From the NCBI GenBank assembly GCA_034766995.1, contig CM068322.1, positions 10,060,810 to 10,124,809 of the forward strand: a stretch of 64,000 nucleotides of DNA. The letters run 5' to 3'. The stretch is from Acanthacorydalis orientalis. Its lineage: Eukaryota; Arthropoda; Insecta; Megaloptera; Corydalidae. A model generated the notes under the pieces. The model did no database searches. It saw only the letters and a list, made by a program, of their open reading frames with translations, and was not told where the DNA came from. This document shows, one piece after another, positions 1 through 10,735 of this stretch. Position numbers and translations under genes: made by a program. Every line of letters starts with the position of its first letter. Position 1 is the first letter of the stretch.

Positions 1-1359
1 CAAATGGAGGTAACAATTTAAGTTTATCAAAAATTTATTTATTTTATTAATATATTTTTGTAAGTATTTTATGAATCTCATAGTTTATAAAATATAGTTG
101 AATTCATTTAAAACATCTGAAGTTATACAAAATATAATTGTATAACTTTGTCACCTATATTTAAGTATCTATAATTAAAAATTGGTCCTGTGCTGTCACT
201 TTTATTCATGTTTTGATTGGCTGATGAGATTGTGCCATTTACTTTCTGATTGGTTCATCTTTGCTTCTTCATCGATCCCTTTGATTCTGTGATGATGTCT
301 GATTTATCATCTTTGCTGATCGCTTTATTAAATATCAGTTCTTTGATAATGTATACTTTACGTTATATGCCTTTACTGGTCTTTGCTGATGTAAATAGCA
401 TATATCTTAAGTATATAATCATATACAAAAGGACTTATGTATTTAAGATGAAAAGTATGTAACGATGCATATAAGAAAATTATGTATGTACAGTAGATCA
501 TGTCATCAATTCTGATTTGTGTTTTCCTAATAGCTATAAATTAAAATATTCCTTAATTGAAGGTAGTTCTTATTTCAATAATCTCTGTATAATTAAAAAA
601 TAAATTGAAGAAAATTAACTATTGAAGTATTTATTGTGATTATTGTACATTGTTAGCACTTAGCAATTAACACATTTAGAGATTAAGAAGTTATAAGTAA
701 TACATTTAGCACCATTAAACTTTGTGAAGGAAAAAATGCTCAACTCTTTATTGGTTTACATTTCTAGCGGGGAGCGGGGGGTCTTCCCCCCACGAGGTCG
801 GCGAGCGAAGCAAGTCCCCCTGGTTATATAAAATCTGAATACACACATAAATAATTCATTCCCTTGTACTTTGAATACTCTATTAAATAGTTAATTAATT
901 GCAATAAATATTTTATTTACACATTTTTTAAATTTATTTATTGTGAATTATTTTAAAACACATTTTTCAAATTTATTTATTGTGAATTGTTTTAAAATAA
1001 ATTTTTCGATTAAAATTGTCAATTAAAGGTTAAGTAATAAATAATACCCAAGGAGGCTATAAGAAGGAAACCGAACTCCAGTGTTTGTGGGCAGTAAAAA
1101 ATGGTTGGTAGAGTTTCAAGTGGTGACTTCTGCGTAGAATATACTGTGCGTAGAAAAACATGGTACTGAGATTGTAATAGTATGATTGTATAGTACCGAG
1201 ACACTTACACGACACACATCAACACACGATGACATTGTGCGCATTGCTCTTCGCGCAGAAGTCCCTTCTACTACTTAGTCCCTTCTACTTCTACTACAGT
1301 AGGCAATCGAGTGAGTTCAGTCTCCTTGATAATACTCAACAAAATCTACTTGTGTTTAG
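1..1359. other. AT-rich upstream or intronic DNA of the SCHIP1 homologue
   Basis: No coding exon can be supported here. The stretch is AT-rich except for a short GC-rich hairpin near 766-822 and a more balanced block at about 1020-1340. That block carries two similar copies of a ggtactgag / agtaccgag motif. It could contain an intron or an upstream promoter of the SCHIP1 homologue, but nothing in the sequence decides this. The small open frames at 250-462 and 1229-1483 look like chance frames; the second overlaps the real exon in the wrong frame. Confidence 0.4.
766..822. repeat. Isolated GC-rich hairpin
   Basis: About 55 bp of very GC-rich DNA sit abruptly in AT-rich surroundings. A run of six G and a run of six C flank the four bases tctt and would form a tight stem-loop. 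They are followed by cgaggtcggcgagcgaagc, with further short complementary tracts (cccc/gggg). The composition contrast and the compact inverted symmetry suggest a small inserted palindromic repeat. The family is not recognised. Confidence 0.5.
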
Positions 1360-1634
1360 GTTGAGAGACAACGACAGAAGAAAAGTCCAATTACAGAAAT
1401 TGTTCGAACAAGCCTTGAAAAAGTTGGAATTCAATTTCCTGAAGAACGTAGACGAGTGTCAAGACAAATACTCACTGAAATGAACGTTGCACAGTTACAA
1501 GTCATTGTTAATGATTTACATACACAAATTGAAACCTTAAATGAAAATCTTGTAAGATTTCTTATGGACAGAGATGATTTACACATGGAGCAGGACTCCA
1601 TGCTGGTAGATATTGAAGATTTAACAAGATATCT
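1360..1634 (+). CDS. Schip1: SCHIP1 homologue, penultimate coding exon (coiled-coil domain)
   Basis: This exon encodes most of the conserved C-terminal region of schwannomin-interacting protein 1, which in animals binds the NF2/merlin tumour suppressor and acts at the membrane-cytoskeleton interface. After a tttag acceptor the frame opens at 1360 (VERQRQKKSP...) and continues through TEMNVAQLQVIVNDLHTQIE and a heptad-like stretch to HMEQDSMLVDIEDLTRY. The block QLQVIVNDLH...LHMEQDSMLVDIEDLTR is the family signature and is predicted to be a coiled coil. The exon ends at 1634 before a consensus gtaagt donor, splitting a leucine codon after two bases. An in-frame TAG at 1357-1359, inside the acceptor, shows that the exon cannot extend left in this frame. 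Earlier exons must lie upstream, probably outside the window. The identification comes from remembered family motifs, not from a search. Confidence 0.92.
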
Positions 1635-2126
1635 GTAAGTATATTATATTAAGTTTCTTAGTAAAATGTAATTTTATTGACATTAATATAAATGTTTCAA
1701 ATATTTACATAATTATTTTTGTAAAAAAATTTCCCTATATTTTATACATTATTTTAATAGATCCATGATAATAATTTGCAAATTTCATTATTTTGAATGT
1801 TTAATTAAAAATATATTAAGTCTAAAACTATTACCAGTACATTTTTAACTTATGTATGATTTTTATTTATTTTTATTACAAAGCTTGTAAATAAATTAAA
1901 ATGCTTAATTTTGTTTATATATATATATATAAACACACACAATGTATATGTAACTTAAACATATGTATCTTATACATATGTATCTTATACATATGTATCT
2001 TATACATATGTATCTTATACATATGTATCTTATACATATGTATCTTATATAAATATTTCATGTAAAACAACAAAATATAGTTCATATTTATATTGTTTGT
2101 GTTAATTATCTCATTTGAATTTTTAG
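1635..2126 (+). other. Schip1: Phase-2 intron of the SCHIP1 homologue
   Basis: The intron begins gtaagt at 1635 and ends in a T-rich tract followed by tttttag at 2126. Removing it joins ct to t, restoring a leucine codon and keeping the frame open into the last exon. It is about 490 bp, AT-rich, and holds a 15-bp minisatellite. Confidence 0.88.
1960..2049. repeat. 15-bp minisatellite, six units, in the SCHIP1 intron
   Basis: The unit catatgtatcttata is repeated six times with almost no variation. Because 15 is a multiple of three, it gives a false repetitive frame on the minus strand. The near-perfect identity of the units suggests the locus is polymorphic in length. Confidence 0.9.
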
Positions 2127-2274
2127 TGGGGCCAAAGAGCAAAACTTCAAAGAACAAAAGTTAAAGACACCACAGACCAACAACATTCCATCTCCATTAC
2201 CTACTTCATTGATGGCTCTCAGCAGTAGTGTAAAGCCACGACTGAATAGAATAGCAAGTCTCGTCAAAAAATAA
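2127..2274 (+). CDS. Schip1: SCHIP1 homologue, last coding exon
   Basis: The exon starts straight after the acceptor tttttag and continues the frame of the preceding exon. It encodes 48 residues after the split leucine and ends in TAA at 2272-2274. The tail begins GAKEQNFKEQKLKTPQ, has a Pro/Ser/Thr-rich linker (NIPSPLPTS), and ends in a basic stretch (KPRLNRIASLVKK). Composition is clearly less AT-rich than the flanks, and the frame closes exactly as expected for a real terminal exon. The conserved coiled coil is in the previous exon. This tail is the lineage-specific C-terminus, differing from the short tail I recall for vertebrate SCHIP1. Function of the tail is unknown. Confidence 0.88.
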
Positions 2275-4959
2275 AGGTATTTGAAAATGTACAATGTTTT
2301 ACTTCATGTACATATTAAAAAAAAAATGTCCTAGTCTTAGAAATTTTCACTGAAACTACAGTTATGTAACCATTTAAATTTGTGTGGTAGATGGCATTCA
2401 CTTCCACTAATTATTCAAGGCAAACATTTCTTGTTAGAAAAGTTTAGAACAATTGTTAAACTTATTACATAAACTGTCATTGTTGCTTCTCGTTAAATTA
2501 ATGTAATTTTTTAAGTATAATGTACATTTGTTTTCTATTCATATTATTGGCATAAGCTTTTGATAATTTAATTTTTAAAAAATAAATTTAAATAAATAGT
2601 TACATGCATTGATAAAAAGATACAATATGAATATCTATTTATTTCTTTTTTTTAAATTGTATAACCATTTATTTTTCATTATCATAAATATATTAGTTGA
2701 AATAAAATTTGTACGATAAAAGTAATTAATTCATTAATCAATATATTATTCCTGTTATGTTCAAAGAATGTTTATATCTATATTAAAATACATGAAAAAA
2801 TATAGAATATCGTAAACAGATACCAAAAAATATCCAAAAAACACTAAAAGTAAAAATAGACTTTTTAAACTTATTTTGCATACCATCAAGTAATTAAAGT
2901 GTGTATGTATTATATTTTTTCATCAGCTGGAAGTAGCAATGGCAAATACCAAACATATATACTTCACATTTTCACTGTATGTTATACTATATTGTAAAAC
3001 TATAATTAGATTACTAGATATTTTGTATAAATTATTCATGGAAAAATGTGTGTACATTCATATTTAAAATATACAAAAGAATGTCTCTATTAAACAATCT
3101 AAACCAAAGCATACACAAAATTAATAATTTAATCAATATACTTGAGACTTTTAAAACCCCCACTTATCTTAAACGATACATATCGTGTATAGATTTGCAA
3201 CATTAGATAGTCAAGGGAGTGAAATTATTTGTAATGAAATGCCATATCAATTAGGATCTGATTAGGATCAAATCTAGGGCGTTTCTTTATATATAAATGC
3301 TTAAAAATGTTGGTTGTGTCTTTTTTGTCCATTTGTGTACAATGTTTCGTAATTGAGAGGAAGTATTTTTTGTTTTACTGAAATTAATTTCAAGAATGTA
3401 TTTCTCTACTGATTTATTTAAAAATGTAAAAGATTTTGAATGTTTAAAAGCATATACATATTTATTAGTATTAAAAAACAACCTGCATTTACTTATCTAT
3501 CTGTATCAAACTTTTTTTCTTGATGTATAATCATTATTTGTTACATCACATTCAATAACTTACAAGATTTTTAATATGTAAATTGAGAGGATTTAAATTT
3601 TTTTTATTTTCTTTTCATGTATAATGGCTTCATTACAGTTTATGTTAAAAAAATTCAAATTGGTTAATATTTTTTTATTGTTATAATGGTGTCATTAGGA
3701 ATTTAAAAGTATATTTAGTGATATTTCCATACTGTGAGTGATTATAGTAAATAATGTTTATCAAATTCGGATAATGTTAACACCACTAATATCAAAATAT
3801 GTATTATTATTTTTTGTATTTAGTAAATCATTATTTCAGATTAAAAAAGGATGAATACAATTATTTTAATTAATACTCTATATGCAAACTCTTTATCTAT
3901 ATCTGTCATGTGACATAATTCAAACCTTAACACAGATTTTAACAACTTTTTCATTACTGTATTTGTACATTTTTTACTCTAGTAGAAATAACATTCACTT
4001 TTTTTAAAAAAAAACATGTATCTATCTAAAACTGCTCATTTGTGGCCTGCAAAACATAAATTTGGTAATCTGCCTTATATTGCATATACCACTAAGTTAA
4101 CAATAAAATATGATAATATATTTAACAAGTATGTAATCAATTACTTAAATTTAGAAAAAAAGGAAATAATTAAGTATATTAATTCATTTCACATCATGCA
4201 TATGTTTATTCTGCTTTGTTGTCAACAAAATTATAAAAAAAAATCCAATATCTTTTTTTATATATTTTGTAATTATAAACAAAACCAAATATTTTGTATA
4301 TTACAGACATACTTTTAAAATATTCTTCATTAATAATTAATAACAAAAAGTTTATTTATTAAATATAATTAATGGCTTGAAATTTGTTAACAGAACATAT
4401 ATGGTAATTGAAGTTTTTGTATTTATATTTTTTTTTCACTTCACAATACATTTAAAGTATACAAATTGGTAATATCATTATTTAATAACAATATATTTAC
4501 TAATATATTTTATAACCTATGTAAAAAGATAGATGTTATTTCTCATACTGATATTACCATTAACATTTATAATGTTCATAATTATATCTAATTTTGCTAT
4601 TTGAAAATGTACTAATAAATGTCACTATACTGATATAAAATGCTTAACAAAAATAAGTATATTTAGTTCTTCCATCATTTTCCTGCATTAATGTAAACCA
4701 AATTAACATGTAAAATATTAATTATAAAATGTCAAAATATTTTTTAAAACATACTTTAGTAACATTTAGCATATGAACTATTAAATTATTTTATATTTAG
4801 TTATATTTAAACATATTTCAGATATTGTGAATGTATGTGTATTGGATCTACCCATTTTTTATGTGCAGATGTGTTTACATATAGATATATTTGTATATTA
4901 ATAATTATTTTATAAATGTGTATACGTGTATGTATGTGTATGTTACACACATGTGCTTT

Positions 4960-4963
<4 letters not shown>

Positions 4964-5038
<75 letters not shown>
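4964..5038. repeat. (TA)n microsatellite
   Basis: About 75 bp of nearly pure TA dinucleotides, preceded by a degenerate TG/TA stretch (gtgtatgtatgtgtatg). Confidence 0.97.
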
Positions 5039-5039
<1 letters not shown>

Positions 5040-6139
5040 ATCTCTTATTTCTTATTTATATAACTAGAAATTAAAATCATTAAAAAGTTCATATGTTGTA
5101 AAAATGTATTCATAAATTGAAACATATAATTTCCAATACTTTAGAACTGTTTACAAAATAACAATAAATATATGTCATATTGAAGTGAATATTAATTTTA
5201 TATTTGTTTTATGCCTGTCATTTTTAATAAATGTGTTTGTTGAAAAGTTACTGACAAACTGTAATCATTAAATGTAGGTATGTCCTACTATAGACACCTT
5301 GAAAATTTTAAATAATTCTCAAATTTACTTCTTTTATTTTTACATGTACTTTGAAGGAATCAGGGTTTAATTGTTAATTATTAAATTATTATACAACATA
5401 TTATACAAATTTCACATAATGCATTATAATTAATGATAAAACCTTCATGAAAATATTGTTCAGTTATAACTTAATTAGATACCCATGTCAGTATATACCT
5501 ACATACATACACACACATATGTACATGTGAATGTAAAAAATAAGTGTGAACAAAGCACACACAAAATTAAATGTTGAAAACGTAATTTTAGTAACATTAT
5601 TTTGTTGTAAATATATATTAAATATTTATTAGAATTTGAAACGGGTATGTTCATCACAAAAAGGAGACATTACAATATTATTATGAAAAATGTGTAGTGA
5701 AACATTTTTAATCGTGTAATTTGCACTTATTTTTTTATACATAGCTGTACATATGTAGGAATGAACCCATGTATAAGTTTATACATACATGAATGAATGG
5801 TTTTTCTATATGTGTTATTTGTATGGAACATTTTATTTATAGTTAAATGTTTCAGAATGTTCAGTAATGAAAACGTAAATGATATTGACTGTATTCTTGA
5901 TATTGGTATAAAAAGTTGTAGATAGAAAAAAAAATGAGTTTAACTAATCAGTATAGCCTCATTTCATTGTATAATTCATCAATTATATCTGCTCATTTAT
6001 TTTTTAAATAAATCATATTTTTACTCATTTACATTTAAATAGATTTAAAGAACATCTTTCACTTATTTTACAAGTATAGCTTAAAAGTCAAACTAGTATG
6101 AAATTTCAAAATACAAAAGATTGAAAGTTGTATCGAAGA

Positions 6140-6144
<5 letters not shown>

Positions 6145-6190
<46 letters not shown>
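6145..6190. repeat. (TA)n microsatellite
   Basis: About 45 bp of uninterrupted TA dinucleotides. Confidence 0.97.
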
Positions 6191-6191
<1 letters not shown>

Positions 6192-8639
6192 GTATTTACA
6201 AATATCAAATATATAATGAGGATATATATGTTTGTACCAAAGATACTAATGGTTTATTATTTATTATATTCATTTAAAATTTATGTTAAGAACCATGTAT
6301 CCATTATCATAACAGAAAAAGTGACCCATTTTCAAAAATATAATTTTACTTTCATGAATAACTACTTTTAAAATATTTTTTTAATTTTGATTCATATTTT
6401 ATTTACTTTATTCTAATTTAGTAATTGTATTTAAAGCACAATTTAATGTATTTATGTATATGTTTATAAAACAAAAACTTTTTTACATTTTATCAGTCAA
6501 AATTAACTTTTCAATTATAGTATGATAAAACTCAGAGTATAATTCACAAAAAAAGTGATTATTAAGTCTGTTTTGAATCAAATGTTTACTAAAATATAGT
6601 ACTTTTATTAACCACTGATAATACTTATCACTGACCAAAAAATATAAAACATGTTATACATAACTGGTAATAAAAGTATTAGATTTCTCTATATTTTTAA
6701 GTAAGTCATAATGTTAAGTAATCGTTATCATGTTGTCCATGCAATTAATTCATTTGAAAAGTCAAAGACAATATTTATTGCTGAAATCATTAGACAAGTT
6801 TACTTCTGCAAAATTTCTTAAATTGAAAACAAATACATATACATTCATGTGCATTGAATGAGGTTCCAATGAAAGTGAAGATAATTGTGGTTTGTATAGC
6901 AAGATGTTTACGAATGTACTTGTAGTACAAAACGTAAACAAATGACTGATAGCTTTTAGTGTACAAAAATAAACTAATATTAATAAATGTGTAATAACTG
7001 ACTCATTCTACCCTTGAATCTAAAAATGATAGTTCTGTATTGTAGACTTTAAAATTAATTGGTATCCTTAATCAATCCCTATAATATACTGTTATAAAAC
7101 CGTTTATTGAAACAATCAAACAATAATACTTTCAATATAATATTTGGGTTTACATAATTAGTTTATAAACACCATATACAATGTATTCTAAATGATACAA
7201 AGTTAGAGATTCTCATTAAGAAAACACAAATATGAAAATCACTAAATTTTATAGAAAAAAAGACAAATAGTTTAAAACAAGTTTGTCAAATGCTTTATAT
7301 TATAATGAAATTAATTATGTTATTAGCATAACAAATTGTAGATTTTTTTATATTAAAGTATTGTAAATTAGATTTTTGTATTATATTATAGTTGACATGG
7401 ATATTTCAGAGCAGTCTTTTTTGCAAAAAAATGAAAAATCTGAATTCAAAGTAGTTAAAACATATATGTTACATATAATTATATAGAACATTGTTGTGTG
7501 TTTTATTTAGAAAATATATAGAATTTAACATAATATATTATCACTCACAAACACATACATATAGAACTTGAAATTCATATAAATAGTTTTAGTGTACACC
7601 ACTTAAATATATTTTCTTACAATATGTGTTCTAACACTGAAAAAAAGAAAAGTAGAATACAGATATCGTGTTAAATGCTTTTTTTTAAAAAAAATGACTG
7701 TACTGAATCTCATTGTAAATATAATCACAATTATTACACAAATTAATATTTTGTTCCAAAATTAAATATCTCTTATTAATATTAATAAATTACATGGAGA
7801 GAAATTGTATTGATTGTTTCAATAAATAATTCTTAGTTAAAAGATGTTAACGATCACATATTAGTAGTCTTAATGAATACTAATATTTTAATATTTGTGC
7901 CATATATAATAAATCTTAACAGTGTTTATTTTTACTCTGTTGGTGATAATGAAAAAAAATACTGAACAGAATTGTATAAATGAATTCAATGAGAACGTGT
8001 GAGATGTTTGCTCACTTCTAAAGTAAGTTGTAACTAATTAAAATGTAATGAGGTTTTGTCAAAAGATTAGTGCTTGTTACTTTCAAATAAAGTACATAAA
8101 TTATTTGTTTTGATTCTATGTGCATTTTATTGGTTATTCCTCTTTAAATCTTCAGATTTATGATAAAATTTACAAGATGGATAATAAAATGTCTGTTTAG
8201 ATCAAATAATCGGATTTGAAGTTATTTGAGAAATAATCATTTAGAAGATGAGGAAATATTGATTTTTTTTGAGACGTGGCATGCTATTAAATACCTCTCG
8301 GATATTTAAATAGATGTGGGTTTATTGCTCACGTGCGTAAAATATGACCAGTGTGAGTTGCCAATATAAAAATTTCAAACCTTATTTGCACACTGCTAGG
8401 CACCAAAATGAACCATTGGAATATAGCCTATAGACCATTATGGACCAATTTATATTTTCAAATTATGTATTATTGACATGAGGAAGTTTCAGAATAGCTC
8501 AATATTGAGCTCAAGCTGGACTCAAGAATACTATATTTCTGGTTCAACAGATTTTTTTAATACTTCGATATAAACAACATGGAAAAATATTAGTAGAGAG
8601 AGAGCATTTGTATTTTAAAACTCAGACATGTGATGAAAG

Positions 8640-8940
8640 TAGTCTCAGGCCTTTATACCTTCTAAAATATCAAAGGCTACGTTCATTACATACTTTAAAA
8701 CTGTTCGACATCTACTTGTGGTGGTACAGGGACTTAATCCTTCATCGAATTTACTAACACTTCTACTTTCTCTAACGACTGATTGATCGAAACACCGTCG
8801 TAATGAGACAACGGGTGCTCTTCTACAAATCTGATCAAGAGGCATCTTGTATCATTATAACAGTCACATTGCACCAGAGATGATCCTGATGCTTCACTAT
8901 CTCTTCTTTAACCATATGGCCAAGATAACTGTATACTATG
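8640..8940 (-). pseudogene. Unrecognised decayed coding sequence or terminal exon
   Basis: This block is much less AT-rich than its surroundings and reads like protein on the minus strand. From 8845 down to 8645 an open frame runs MPLDQICRRAPVVSLRRCF... to DILEGIKA and a TGA stop. Just upstream on the same strand, in another frame, CIVYSYLGHMVKEEIVKHQD... reads down to a stop near 8840. In a third frame a further plausible stretch (RFVEEHPLSHYDGVSINQSL) overlaps the first part. Switching between frames with plausible residues throughout suggests an old gene fragment carrying indels. A genuine last exon in one of the frames is the alternative. I do not recognise the family, and I see no terminal repeats or poly(A) tract. 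Confidence 0.35.
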
Positions 8941-9597
<657 letters not shown>

Positions 9598-10735
9598 GGT
9601 GCTTATTCAAGCTTTTTAGATAATATCTTAAAATCACTCAAGGTAAATGACGATTACTAGACAATAACGAAAAATCTTTGCTTGGACGATTTTTAAACTG
9701 TGCCTAAAATCAGTCGAGCTGGACGATTTCTAAAATATGTCTAGAAATCCCTCGAAATGAACGACGATTATTAAACAATTTTAAAAGATCATTCGATCTG
9801 GACGAGTGTTAGAAAATATCCAAACTTCATTCAAATTGAATAAGGATAAATAGGAAATAACGAAAAATCATTGAGATGGGCAAATACTTTTACATAATAC
9901 TTTCAACAACAATTATTAGACAATGCTAAAAATCAATTCGATTTTTTGACGTTATCTAAAAAACACTTGGTGGTGGACCATTTTTAAACAATAACTAAAA
10001 ATCTCTAGTTTAATGACGATTATCAGAACGCGCCGAAGTCACGCGAACTGAACTACGGTATATAGACAATGTTTAAAAATTACTGTAAATGATTGACGAT
10101 TACAATACAATGTGAATAAGTTACTTGAGATAAACAATTATTTTTAGATAATGTTCTAAAATCACATAAGCTAAATAACGATTTCTGGATGACGCCGAAA
10201 AACCTCTTATACCGAACGGCGAGTTTCGACAATGTTTGTAAATCACTCGAGCTGAAAGACAATTTTTAGACTATGTTTAAAAAACCCTCGATATGAATGA
10301 CGATTATTAGACAAAGCCGAGAATCTGCTCAGACTGGACTATGATTTTTTGACAATGTCTAAAAATCACACGACGATACTGATTTTTTTAAAATGACTAC
10401 AATAAATAAACGATTATATTAAAAAGTCCCGAAAAACACTCTAGTTAATTGATGATTATTAAACAATGCCGAAATATTACTCGGATGGACGAATTTTCGA
10501 CAATGTGTAAAAGTACTTAACTATGATGATTTATAGAAAATGTCTACAACTCATTCTTTTGAAACGACAATTTTTACACAATGTCTACAAATTGCTTGAG
10601 TTTAATATCGATTATAAATAATATCGAAAAATGACTCGGGCAGGAAAAATGCGATTAGACAATGTTAAATTTCAATCGATCTGAATGAAGACTATTTAAA
10701 TAGTACCGAAAAATCGTTGGAGCTGGAGGATGCTT
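9598..10735 (+). repeat. Degenerate outer satellite array, left flank (A)
   Basis: Loosely tandem units of roughly 40-47 bp share a core like gacgatttttagacaatgtc followed by taaaaatcactcgagctgaa, with heavy divergence and indels. They are related to the 41-bp core satellite (shared agacaatgtc, aaaaatc and actcg pieces) but much older. The direction of the unit (actcg, then gacga, then agacaatg) is the same as in the right flank at 39,440-41,115. It is opposite to the adjacent left core array. Confidence 0.75.

Larger units (their letters stand above)
2275..8639 (+). other. ORF-poor AT-rich DNA, possible long 3' UTR of the SCHIP1 homologue
   Basis: No convincing coding sequence, RNA gene or transposon is visible in these 6.4 kb. 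The open frames at 3287-3481 (minus) and 4016-4318 (plus, 100 codons) have chance composition, rich in Lys, Asn, Ile, Phe and Tyr. Several AATAAA motifs occur, for example near 2582 and 8086; the latter is followed by a T/G-rich tract, as at a cleavage site. A long 3' UTR is plausible but not shown. Two (TA)n runs are listed separately. Confidence 0.35.

Noticed and set aside
250..462. 70-codon plus-strand frame
   Set aside because: It looks like chance: it is short, has no splice or start support, and carries an internal repeated tctttgctgat motif.
4016..4318. 100-codon open frame
   Set aside because: Composition is that expected by chance in AT-rich DNA, with no domain, no splice context and no similarity recognised.
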